A stretch of DNA of 64,000 bases from Astatotilapia calliptera. Taxonomy: Eukaryota; Chordata; Actinopteri; Cichliformes; Cichlidae. The notes below the pieces were generated by a model that did no database searches, had not been told where the DNA came from, and saw nothing but the letters and a program-made list of their open reading frames with translations. Below are positions 23,439 through 36,700 of the stretch, piece after piece (position 1 is the stretch's first letter; the number at the start of each line of letters is the position of its first letter). A program made the translations under genes and the position numbers. Location: contig NC_039323.1 of assembly GCF_900246225.1 (NCBI RefSeq), forward strand, positions 7,482,979-7,546,978, read 5' to 3'.

Positions 23439-24774
23439 TTTAATAAGATGTGGCAATCTCAAGGATACGCTCTTCCATTGGACCTCATCTCCACAAATCA
23501 ACAGTCAGTGCTCATACAGCCCAAATCACCTTTCTGACAGTTTAGTAAATGTTTATGAAAAGTTGAAAACTTTTAATAATGAACATGTCGCTTCTCTCAG
23601 GGACATCTTTGTGAGGTAAATAAAAATATATAATAAAATAACTAAAATAAACGTGTGATTAATACCAGGGTCACCTTCAGCAACTCAAAAGATTAGAGCC
23701 GCCTTTGATATTTTCACTGGCTGATAGGACTAAACTGGAAGCAGACCAGTTTAGATTTGAACTCTTGCTGTTGCATTATGTGCAAAATGTAGTTTGTCAA
23801 AGTCTTACCTGAAACAGACATCCTCTAGATGGCGATATTGCTCCAAAACCTTTAGATGTTGTCCAAAATTAGTGGAGCCTTTGCCCTGTCCAGTAATGCC
23901 CCCACCCTCAACATATCATCATATACTGGATTTTGTTTTGTTTTTGTTGCCCTCCTTTTTGTGTGACCTTCATTCATAGACTTTGTGTTAAACATAGATG
24001 TAGTTTCTTAGTCTGAAAAGTGAATTCAGAGTGAAAGTAACTAAAATCTCCATTCTTTCTAACAGCCAGAAGGGGGCGACTCTTCTGGTTTAAAAAATAA
24101 CTCAAAATTGTACAGAAGTCAGTAGGAAAATGGTCCTCGGCTCCTGTGTTCTGTAACCTCAATAAACACTTTCCTCATGGATTAAAGGGCTACCTTATAC
24201 ACACTAACATATAGATTTTGTAGATTAGACCATATAAAGCAAATCAGGGTACCCTGTGTAAGCAATATTAGTCACAGTTGATTTGTAACTTTCATTGCCA
24301 GACTGCAACTTTTTGTTATTTTTGTTAGGCTGAAATGAGAAAAAATTGAAAATCTAAAAAGAAAAAACTGAGCCTGGCCTCAACAAGAATCTGTGAGCAA
24401 ACAGAACAAATGTAATGGTTATTTTAAAAGTGAGTGCAAATAAAGCTTTTACATCTGTGGTTTTTTTTGTTTCTGTTTGATATTTTTGGTACTCCTGTTT
24501 GCTTTAATAAACTATATTCCATATGAGTTCAAAAGTTGTGATTTCTTCTAGATTCATTTGTCACTTATTTCACACACTGCGTCTTCCTTCGTGTGCAACC
24601 ACACCTCACTGAACTTTGATCTTAAGTCACACATATAGTTACACTCTCAGTCACTTATACAATCCAGCTTTTCTGCAACTCTCTCGCACAAAAAGCTCCA
24701 AGGTTCAGTCGAAGCTCCCTCCTAGCAGGGAGGATTTTTTTAATACACTCACAGGGCTCATTGAAAGACTTAAA
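23439..24774 (+). other. Cathepsin 3' UTR and lama3 5' flank
   Basis: AATAAA motifs at 23619-23624 and 23632-23637 give a short cathepsin 3' UTR of about 200 bases. The remaining 1.1 kb before the lama3 start codon holds AT-rich sequence that must include the lama3 promoter. No laminin N-terminal (LN) or additional LE exon is detectable here. I see no clear TATA box. Confidence 0.5.
23619..23637 (+). terminator. Poly(A) signals of the cathepsin gene
   Basis: Two AATAAA hexamers (23619-23624 and 23632-23637) lie about 180-200 bases after the stop codon. Confidence 0.6.
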
Positions 24775-27700
24775 ATGCAGTGGGCTGCTTCTTGGCTTTG
24801 CATTGCAGCGCCTTTGTTTTTGCTCTGCTTTGCTCCAAGTTGTCCCTCTGCTCAGAAATATCCAAAGTGTTGGCATGACAGACGCACTCAGATCCGTCAG
24901 AAGCAGCACAGCAGGAAAACGTTCTGTGATCCTTCCTTCAGCAACCAGACAGCAGGTGCTGCCACTCAGGTAATGCAGCTGCTTTTTGGCTTATCTGTTA
25001 CTCACTGTGTTTTTCCTTCTTATTTTCTATACTACTGTTTGTTATTACATTATGTGCAGTGAGAGAAAACAAGGTCAAGAAATCTTAGTGACTCGGTTTT
25101 TGTGATCTGAGCATATAAAGCTACTATTAACTCTTGTGCAGTCACTATCAGACATGAGTTTTTTTACGTGCCAGATATCCTAAGCTCACCAGACCTTTAC
25201 TTGGATATATAATAACCTGGAGCAGACTCATTTCCAACATGCACATGCTCTTCAATACGTATCTCTATGTCGCACACCACACTGTTAAAAAAAAAAAATC
25301 CTAGAAAAACAGTAATATTCCGGCAGCTGGGGCGCCAAAATAATACCATGAAATAACAGAAAATAACTTTCCCATAAAAATATGGTTATTTTCAGTAATG
25401 ACAATACAGTTTGTTGCCCTAATTTTACATGGGATTTTGCCTTTTTCATGTGCTTTTAAACATTAAATTAGGAGCATTTTAACGTGATCAAACAATGAAA
25501 TTACCTATAAACAAGGTCAATGAATGTGGCAATATGAATAATAATACTTAAATGTACAGAAATATACAGTTAACAGTTGGTTTAAATAATAATGCATTGC
25601 ATGCCCTGGGACAGAGGCGAGGCTGCCATATCGCACCATCGGCCCCTCACCAGTAGGTGAAGTGTCTTTAACAAGGACACAACGACCGAAAGTGTCCGAG
25701 CCGGGGCTCGAACTGGCAACCTTCTGATTACAAGGCAAACTGCCAACTCTTGAGCCACGATCACCCTGAATAGCAATAATAGTAATAATTATTTGATGTA
25801 AACAAAGTTTATAGGAATCATGTTATATATTTTTCCATAGCATTACATTTGAATTTAACAGTTCAATCCTTCACATAACGGACAAATATTTGTGCAATCA
25901 TGATGCATTTGTGAATGTATTTTAACAATCTAAATATGCATATGTACAGACAAATACATTTACAAAACAAGGAAATTATGTTTTATTACATTACAGTGAT
26001 TTTACATTAATTTACATTTGAAATGTGAAATCACAGTCTATTTATGTAAATTTAATGATATTCTAGAAGAACAGATCAAAACTGTAAAATACTTTTATAT
26101 TAGGACTTTTTCTTACAGTGCACTTTACAGCAAATACTACAGCAGGAACTGCATTTACACCTTGTATAATGATTGATTTGTGGTAATGCATTACTTTAAA
26201 GTAGGTCAAGCACCCCTGGAGTTTTCCATTATGTTAATCGCCCCATAGTCGACTGTTCATCTCGCTGTGTCATTACAGAAGTGCAGCTCTGGCTTCTACA
26301 GAGAGTGGGCCGGACCGAACAGGGGCCAGTGTGTGCCATGCAGCTGCAACAGGCTCTCCGATGAGGGTGATGAGCGTACAGGGAACTGTGTGGTGGGTGC
26401 TGACTCACACATGCACACACAAAAAGACAATAATTACTCAGATACAAGTGATGTCTCTGCTGCTGAGAAACAATATTGTAGCAGATGTCAGTGTTGTAGC
26501 ATTTGTAGTCACGCTGCTGGGCCAGATGGAAACCATGTTCCTTTTCTTTTGTTTGATCTAACTGGCCTCTAGAAATGTCAGTTCGACACTGCAGGAAATC
26601 GCTGTGAATGTTGCAAGGAGGGTTATTTTGAAGATCCAGTGAACAGAACCTGTCGTGCCTGTCCATGTCCCTTTACAGAGAACAAGTCAGTATCTGTTTA
26701 TGTCCTACTCTTCCTGCACAGCTTTCCTTTTCCTTGTTTTGCGTGAATATGAAGACCTTCACTGTTTGTTTTAGTTTTGCACTGGCCTGCCTCGATGTTG
26801 GCTCAGGAGTGGTGGAATGTTTGTGTAAACATGGTTACAGTGGAGTCAGATGTGAGAGGTAACCGTACATCATTTGCATCTTCATCTTTGCAGCAAACGC
26901 CCCAACCCTCAAACTTATTTACTTTTCTCGTGTTTTTTCCCCCTTTTAAGATGTGCATTTGGTTATTATGGCAATCCCATGGTGCATGGGGGCATGTGCA
27001 AGCCCTGCAACTGCAAGAAGAATGGTTTGAACATGTGTGATTCTCTGACTGGAGGTGACTATTTATGCAATAAAGAAATACATAATAAGTAATGAATAAA
27101 TAGATAATTACTCATTGAGAAAAAAAAGATCTCAATCCCTTTGTGCCAGAAGTGCACCGATGTTTTCTCCAGGTTCACTTTGCAATGCATCTGTAATGTA
27201 TAGTCTACAAATACAGCTGAGGAAATCACCACTCAGTAACATAGAGTGAAAACATTGCTGAAGGACGGTGTCTGTAGTCATTGAGCTGTGAGAGACTAAA
27301 CATGACCTCCATGGGTACAGAGTGTCTGGTTGCAATTTATTTTGCTTTAATGAAGGTCTGCTTTCAATTCTTCTCATATTTCTCGGGCATGCTCCTCAGC
27401 ATCTAATTTAATTACATGTTCTTGATGTAATTTTAGTTATTTAAGGCATAAAATTAATATTATTGTATATATACATTTTAAATGAAATTGTATTTATTTA
27501 TTTATTTATGTATTTTTGGTTGTTTGTTGTTTGTTTGATTTCCTACAACTTACTTATACTTACTGTATATTTTTGTAGCCTGTATCTCCATATATGGATT
27601 TGCATACATGGGCTAATATGAAAGCTAAAGTGGCCTTCATGTGATGAGATCCAACTTTACTATTTTTTCCTTTCAACAGAGTGCATCACATCTGGTAATA

Positions 27701-30700
27701 GTAACTGTGGGGATCACTGTCATGGTGAGTCTGTGTTGAAAGTTCATCTTGCAGTCGTGTTTTGACCTATAAAACTAAGACTCACTACATTTCATCTTGC
27801 CTTTACCAGCAGAGTGTGACAGCTGTACTTACACTTTGCTGGTGGACTCGGAGAAGATGGATGATGATCTGGTTTGGCTGAAGCAGCAGCTGCAGAACAT
27901 CAGTCATAGTCCTGTATCACGATCTACTCTGAACAACCTGGAGGCTAACATATCTGAAGCAAAGGTAGCGATTCACACAGGGAATAGGTGTTTTTCTGAG
28001 AAAATACACTGCCCTTGAGAATATTTGCTATTTCAGATCATGCAGCAACATTTATCCAAGTTCAAAGTACTTCTTATCTAATGTTTCTTAGGTACAGATG
28101 GGGAGGCACAGTACTGCTGTGAGACTCCTGGATCCAAAGGTTGAACAGCTGGAAGCAGATGTGGCTGCTGACAGATATGACTTGTCTCAACTGAGTGATG
28201 AGGTACCTGGAGTGAATTTTCCCATGCTAATCAAAATGTAACTCATCCAAGAGACTGATAATTTTTCCTTTTTAATTGTAAATGCAAACTCATATTAGAA
28301 TAGTAGAGGATAGCCAAATAGAATGAAAGACAGAGAACCCACAGGGAGCTTTCCCAGCTCTTTATGTTGGCTTATTATTAAATATATTTAAATATTTTCC
28401 AAAATTTTACCAGAACCTTGACATTACATCATATTTGAAGAAGACCTTGGAGTCTGCAAATGAAACGAAGTTAAAGGCAGAAGATCTATTTAAAACAGGA
28501 GGTCTTCTCACACCAATACAAGGTACATCTCTGAAATATGAAAATATATGTGGTCTTATCAGCGTGAAGTTGGAGTGTTCCTAACTTTAATAATTTCTGC
28601 TCAGTGATATCAGGTACAAGCAGACCTTTCCTGCCTCTCCTGCCAAAGACTTTGTGACACTTGTTAAGGAAACCGAATTACCTGTTATGTCAAAGTGGGC
28701 ATCGGGCTCAGCTATATCATTTAACAGCACTGTCTCTCCTCTTGTCAGATCTGATAAAGCAGCTAACTGAGGCGAAACCTGAAGATTCAGTTTCTCTCTC
28801 TGAAAAGGACAAAGGCAGGATGATGGAAGAAGCTCAGCGCATCATGCAGGAAATGAGAAAGAGAGGCTGCACTGCTCAGAGGGACAAAGCAGGAAGCGAG
28901 CAGGAGAAGGCACATAAATGTTAGAGATCTTTTTTCCTTGAGCATAGAGATTACAGTATGCTTATGAGGAGAGAGAGTGGGGCTGAAAATGGACACATTG
29001 GCATTTAGTATTTTAAATACAAACATTGTGTTTCATGTTAAATTATTCCACAAAGACCAACCCCCTTTCACCAGTTGAGAATTCACTAATGTTTTTATAT
29101 AAAAATGACTGTATAAAGATTTAATTGACATTTTAAGAAATAACCAACTGGCATGTCCGTTTGCTAAAAATGAAACTGCAGCATATCTGCTGAAATCAAA
29201 TGGAAATAGGAACAAATACCCACCAATAACTAAAAAGGTGACTACTTTACACACTACAGATGTTCTCTTCTTCCTCTTGTTTACGGTATTTATGCTAGGC
29301 TAAGTAGCCAGCATGTACCTTTATACCGAATGGGTCGATACATCCATCTATGCCCAGATAGCAGAATTATTCTCATGAAAACATCAGGCCCAGTATACTT
29401 CCTTGGTTTAACCTATACTTCCATATTTGGGGTGATTCTCACTTTAATCCTCCACTCTTGACTGACTGGCAGCAAGATTAATCTGTGTGTGCAAATCAAA
29501 TAGTCTGGATGTGGAGATAGTTTTGACTCCCATAGTGTATGTGACCCAGGCTCTCACCGTTTATTGAACCAGAGCAAACACAAATATGTGGCAGATATAC
29601 AGTTAGCTCCATAAATATTTGGACAGAGACACCTTTTTTCCAATTTTAGTTCTGTACTTTACAACAATGATTTCCAACAAAACAACTCAGATGCAGTTGA
29701 AGTGCAGGCCTTTGGCTTTCGTTCAGTAGGTTGAACAAAAAGATATGGAGAGCTCCTCTGACCGCATCTTCACAGGAAAATCTTCCAAATTCAAGCATCA
29801 CACCTCAAATTAAGTCCAGGTCTTTTCTCTGTTTAATTGATAATGACAGTATGAAGAAACTGCCCACACCTTCATCTGATTTGAATGTGGATACCCTCAA
29901 ATGAAAGCTGAGTCTACAGATAATGTCCAAGTCCATGATGTAACTATGATTGGAATATGTTTCAGTAAATGATAAAACCTTGTGTCAGTGTCCAAATATA
30001 TATGGACCTAACTGTAGTGGCAGGAATGCGTCTCAGATCTTTAAACAGAACAGAGGACATGAACAATCAGCCAAACCATTTCAGAAACACAACTGCAGAT
30101 TAATAATTTCATAATTAATGAAAATATAATTGTCAAAATTAGAGTTAGAAGACATTCTGTGGCCAATATCAAATAACTCTGATATCTAAATTTTGCATAC
30201 TCTCTTCAGTGTTAGAACTAATCAGCAACGACATGATAGCTGCTGCAGAAATGAAACAACTCATCCTGCTTCAGAGTGGAGACTCTCTCATGGCCTCACA
30301 TTCTGCTGTGAGAGAGTTGGGCGAGCTGCTGTTGGATGCAGAGGACAGAGTTGACAGAGCAAGGGGTCTTAACCTCAAGAGTCGTACTGCCCTACAGGAG
30401 CTGCAGGTAATGAGAAATAAAGCTCTCATTGGCCATGTCATACATTTCTGATGACACACTGTTTTATCTTTCTTCTTTTTCCAGCATCTTAAAGCTCAGC
30501 TGGATAAAGAACAAAGCACTCTCCATCCTGGGACTGAAATGACTAAAGATCTGCTAAAGAACATTACTGACAATTTGTCGATACTTAAGGAAGTTAAAAA
30601 AGTAATAAGCAGCTTTTTATAACTTCTCAAAAGTATTGGACTTTGCATTAAAGTTTACTGTTTAAATTGCAGGAATTTGAGAAGCGAGCAGCTCAGTTGG

Positions 30701-33700
30701 ATGGTGCCAAGCTGGAACACTTTCAGCAGTTAAACAACAGTTTAAAAATAGCAGAGGTGGAAGCTATAGCCCAGGCAGAGGAGCATGCAAAGGAGCTCAA
30801 AAGAGTGGTGACAGAATTACAACAGTGAGTGTGAATCCCAAGAACAAATAAAGAAGCAAGGCAGATTTAGATTAGCTTGGGCCCCGTTTCTCGTTTAACA
30901 TAATAGACCATCTTGGATTTTGTTACAGAGCGCTTCATACAGCTACTAACAGCACTTCACTGGTCAGCCTCCTGGGTATAGGGGCCTATGACAGCATCAT
31001 TAAGGCAGTAGAAATGGCTGAGAAGGCAGCAAAGGAGTCCAAAAGGGCTGCTGATCAAACCTTAAAGGTAACTTCAGTGCTGTTAGTAAGAGTTATTAAA
31101 AAATCTACGTGTTTATAGAAAATATTAATGCAATATTTGAATGATAAATTAGGATGTGAAGAAGGGAGGTCTGATCAGCAGGTCTGAACAGCTGAAAGAT
31201 AACTCAAGTTATCTATGGAGGGAAACCAGAGACACTCAAAGTCACCTTAAAAGTATGTAAAAACAAAACAAGTATCAAGACAAATATATTGAGTTTGAAT
31301 GTGCAAAATGAAAAGGTGTTCTAATTTCTTTTGAACAGCGGTGTCACGTACAATAAATGCTCACAGGAATCGTGTAAATAAACAAAAGAAAAAAAGAAGA
31401 TCACTGAGAATCGACACCTCATCCATCGGTGACAAACTCAAAGAGATCAAAAGAGGTTTGTAGAGCACTTGGAATTGATGCAGATCAGAAAATAAACGTC
31501 AAATTAGTTATTGTATCTGCATATGATAGTTTTTCTTTTGTATTTCAGATGACACAGCGGCACTGATAGTGTCTGTGAAAACTGCTGCTTCTGATGCTAA
31601 CGCTACAGTCAGCAGTGTGAAAGAGAGACTGAGAAATATCAGCGAGGAAGTGGGAAGAATAACTTTAACCAATATCAGTGTGAATATAAATGACATGTTG
31701 ACAGATGCAGACCAGGCTGGTAAGTGTTTAAATTCCTTAAACATATTCTTGCAATTAAAATACAGTCATTTAAAGGTTTTATGTGTTGTTATTTTATCCG
31801 CTTAAGTAAAAAGCTTCAACAAAGCATTCCCTGTGATGAGTGACAAGCTCGCAGAAGTCAAGGCTCTTGGTAGGAGGATGTCACCTCACCCAAACATGAC
31901 AGAAAGCATCCAGAGAATCAAGGACATAATAGAGGAGACAAGAAACTTTGTTAATAGGGTAACATTTTCTTTTTAATTTCATCTTTCCTATTAATTTCTT
32001 AATTGACTTGTCAGATTTGATTTAAAGCTGGAACAGCCTCACAGTGTATGACAGTACAGTGTGCATATGAAATGTGTAGCTTGCAGACTGAACCTTATGA
32101 AGCTGTCGGCTGTGTCTGCAGTTTTCCTCAGCTTCATGGTTCTTTGCAGGTATCTTCAAGTTTTCAAGAGAAATTAGCACTGCTAAAATGTAAAAATTCA
32201 CAGTATTGCATTGCTTTCATTAATAAATGCAATACAAGAAAATCAAATAACTCAGAAAGGCCAAACAAATACACAAAAGTGAAATAAAAAAACTAATTAA
32301 AAAAATCCACACTTCTCAAAAAAACTTTAAAATAATAAAAATGAATAAAATAAATAAATAAATAAAATCATGTCACAAAAAATTGCACTAAATTAAATGC
32401 TTGACTCCAAGACATTAAAAGACCATGTGGCAACAGAAAAATGAACAACAGGTGGTACATATGCTGGGGCGAGTGATTAACTAGTTGAATAAAAGTGGCA
32501 CAGAAAATAGAGGGAAGCAGGATGTTATTAACGATCACAAAGAAAATATTATTCAATAAAACAGGAAGTAACTCAAACAGGAGTATTAACAATACGAGCA
32601 AAAACAATAATACAAACTTTTGATCTAATTACAAGATATTTACAATTTTTTAATGATTGTTAATGTAAAGTGTTACCTGCTATTACCGAGACAGATATTT
32701 TATTATGTTTGCAATTTACTTTTCAAGTCAAGGGACGTTCATTTATTTCACACATTAAAGCACAGCAGACCCTGACAAAAGTGCTGCACAACAATCGATA
32801 CAACAATTAGGAAAACATAATAATATGATGAAAGGTTATTAAAGGTTAATAAACTAAACAAGAGGTTTGACTTTCATTATTAAAAGGAGCTAGCTATAGT
32901 GACAGATTTAATCTGTCTTTAATTTCAGAGAGGAATCACAATTTACACCAGGTTTCTTTACATGACATTAAGGTATGAAGCCTGAGACAGAATAGGGCCT
33001 TTAATCGACCCCTGTGGTACTCCACGGGTCAAAGTGGACGCTTTAGAACAAATCCTACTGGAAAAAGAACCGTTAATCAGATATGACTTTAATCAGTTTG
33101 GAGCAGTGCCATTGATATCACTACACTGCTGAAGATAGGAAATTAATATTTCATGATTCACTGTATCAAATGCAACAGTAAGATCAAGTAATATAAGAAC
33201 AGATGAGTGATCAGCATTGACAATATAGAAGAGTCATTATAAACTCTCAAAAGTACTAATATATTGCTTAAGGCTGTTTCAAATTAACACATTATATATT
33301 AAGTGCTATGTAAGCACTATCCAAAGAGAATTCATTTGGCCTTGGAGTGTGCAGAGATTATCTTCAGTATTTCCCTTGTTTTTGGTGAAAGGAGGACAGA
33401 GCATGATAGCTGGATTGTATTTTGGCTTGATTCATAGACAAAGCTGAAAGTATTTTCCCCTCTGATCAGGAGTAACAAGGCTGCCAGCTATGGGAAACTA
33501 AATTTTTGCACAGCCCAGACTGACATCTGTTGTCTGGAGGATCAACCAGGTTACAGGGTCAGCTACATGCGACTGCTCTCAGGAAGTTTTAGATAATCTG
33601 CTGAACACAATACGGCCTTAAATGCTGGTGCTGAGTCAAAAAGCTAATATACTTGGTTACATTTTTTTTTTTTTTTTTTGCTGAGTCTGACCTTTCAGAA

Positions 33701-36700
33701 ATCAACAGACTTTACCAGCTAGAATTACTACTTGGATGGTGACATTAGAATTATTTACATGTGGAAAGCTGCTTCATTTAGTAACTCTGATGCAAACATT
33801 CACATTGGAAATACCAAAAAAACCAGAAATTCTGCTTGAGTTGGTGGACCAAAAATAGAACTCAAAGTAGTGCAACCGTGTTTCCATTACCCCTAATTTG
33901 TAAAAATAAAATAATAAATGTATGAATACAATAGTTTATTTTTTAAAAACACATAAATTATCTGTTTTTGTGACACACACGATTTCTACCGTCTCTTGTC
34001 ACAGCTCTCTCTTGGCACCACTTTCAATGGAAAGAGCCACATTGAGCTTCACCCTCCAAGAGACCTTGAGGACATTAAAGCGTTTACAGCTGTCGATCTT
34101 CTCCTCAATCGGCATCACAAAATCCCGGCTAAGTCTGATGTGAGACGAAAACGACACCAGGATGAACACAGAGATGCCAACCTGTTCGTTTTCTACCTGG
34201 GCAGCAAGAATGTGAGCGTGCATACCGGCCTACACAGGAAGCATGATGTAGTTTTTTGTTTTTTTCTTTAATATACCTTAGGTTTCTTTTATTACATTTC
34301 TAGGCTTCTGGAGACTACATTGGAATGGCTATCAGAAACACTGTGTTGGTTTGTGTCTATAAGTTGGGTGGAGTGGTTCATGAGATAGAAACCAGCCAAA
34401 TAACACTCGGAAGCGTGAACTCCTCAGCCGTTGACAGAGTTATCTTCCACAGGTACTGAGTACATATGGTAGAAGTGTATTTTAAAATGAACATGGATTT
34501 GCTAGCTGAAAGTTTACATGATGTCACCAACATGTTTCTTATCTTCGTGCCAACAATTCCTGCAGGGTTTACCAGGACGCTGAAGTGAACGTCACAAAGA
34601 ACTTCACGTCAAAGGAGCGTGTCAGTCTCCCTCCTAAACGTAACCTCCCAAACACAATGACAGGCGTCTTCGACTTGGATCCAGGCAGTGTCGTTTTCTA
34701 CGTGGGGGGCTATCCCGATTACTTCACTGTAATAAGTCTCTGCTTTCATTTCATCCTGCCTGCAAATTTATAGTGTTTAAAGGGGTAGAGAGTTGAAAGA
34801 CGACCCAAAGCCAATTCAAACTCATTTAATAAGCTTGTGTAAAATTGTAAACGTTGCAATAGCAATGATAACTTTTGTATAACACACAAGCAAGCACACA
34901 GAAAGTTTAGACACTGTGTCTTTCATTTGTTTAGCCAAAGATAATGGGTTTTAAATAAAGGAAAAGCTAACATATAAAAACTAGTTTCCAGCACACACAG
35001 CTTCAGTTGACTTGATGGGTGGAAGAAGTAAAGAAAAAAGTACGGAAAAAGGTTTATTGTATTGTTTATTGTCAAGATTTTGACTCATGGGGTAACTCAA
35101 CGTATTGCATGATTTTCTAAGTTTTCTTTGAAAACTATTTGGAATTTATTTGATGCTGAAAGAAGTGTTTTGATGGAAGCCATGATCTCCCAATTTTGAT
35201 ATGGATTTGATTTTATATATTATATCACTGTTTTATAGTATATATGACAATATTTGTTTTGTGGAAATAGGGTTCCATAGACTGCATGAATGACATACAA
35301 CAGTCTTATTCAGAGACTGAAATTGAACAATTTAGTGAGAAAGGTACTTTTTGTGAAGAAGTTGAAATACAAAGTCCCTATCATAGTCTGCCATCATCCT
35401 TTTGTGGGAATGGGTTAATGAAAAATAGCTTAGAGCTTCTGAGCCCTAGAGAACAGGAGTGTACTCAACAAAATCATTTGCATTAGTAAATGACATGTTC
35501 ACTTTTTCAGTCCAATTTTCAGTCCTCTTTTGTTCTCATAGCCTCCAGTGGAGCTGCGTTACCCCAAGTACAGAGGAGCCATAAAACTCTCCTACCTGAA
35601 TGATAATCCTGTCTGCCTTTTTAACTTCAAACATGCTGTCAATATGGATGCAAAACAGCACACTGTGAAGTAAGCATAAAACAAAAAATTAAAAATAAAG
35701 GTCGGACATTGTGTTGACTAGAAAAGGTCAAATAATGATTAAATTATGTGTTTAGGATTGCACAGGAAGAGGTGTCTGATTATTATGAAGGAAGAGGTTA
35801 CCGCATGGCGTTCATAAAGGATCCTGACTGGAAAAAGAGGCGACTGTTCAGATTTCACACAAACAGCCGAGAAACAAATGCCTTGTTATTCTACATTGGA
35901 AACAACGTAGGATTTTAATTTTTGAATAGATGCTTGAAGCACTTATATAACTGCATGTTTAACAAAAAAACAAACAAAAAAAGATTTAAAATTCATGTGT
36001 TTCTTCTGTTTTAGGAGTCCTTTTTCTGTGTGTTTGTGGAGAGAGGCTTCCTTGTGCTACAAGGTCAACAAGCTGACAGAGAGATTAGACTTCGGAGTGC
36101 TGAAAGAGTGTCTCTGTTTGTAAGAACAACAATACAATTAGTTACTTTAAAAAACTTGAAAGTCTTTTTGTTAAATTCATGCCTTTCTAAGCATATGCTT
36201 CCTGTTTCAGGACACGCAGTTTGCAATTGCCATTGCAGATAAATTAATTGTGTACTATGGGCAAAATACGGTCTCCACAGATCACATTCAAACAGACTAC
36301 ATCAGTTATTACATTGGGGGTCTTCCAGCAGAGCTCAGAGAGAGGTAATGCAACACACGATGCTTTTAAAATCATGTCAAACTCAGCTTCCTCTGGGAGG
36401 GAAACAAATAATTCCCTACTGAAAGACTTACAAAAAAATCAAACCACTCTCATGACCATTACTATATGACATATAAATGCCAGTGCCAATGTGTGTGTTG
36501 AGTAGTCTAGAAGAAAACAGTATCAGCTAATCAAACTGACCTTTTCTATGAGCCTGTCTGCCTTTGAATCTCAGACACAACATCACAGCTGCACCGCTCA
36601 GGGGATGCGTGGATAACCTGAAAGCAGATGCTGAGATTGTCGAGTACAACAGGACAATAGGTGTCAGCAGTGGATGTCCAGTCTCCTCACTGGTAAGTCT

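Larger units (their letters stand above)
24775..27964 (+). other. lama3: lama3 exons 1-7: signal peptide and laminin EGF-like repeats
   Basis: Exons: 24775-24969, 26279-26392, 26573-26685, 26775-26858, 26951-27054, 27680-27724 and 27810-27964. After the leader, a basic stretch (DRRTQIRQKQHSRK) precedes cysteine-rich LE repeats: CSSGFYREW, CVPCSCN, CRACPCPF, RCERCAFGYYGNP, CKPCNCKKN and CHAECDSC. The first repeat reads DEGDERTGNC where a cysteine is expected in the third position. Exon 7 begins with the last LE cysteines and passes into the coiled coil. Confidence 0.88.
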
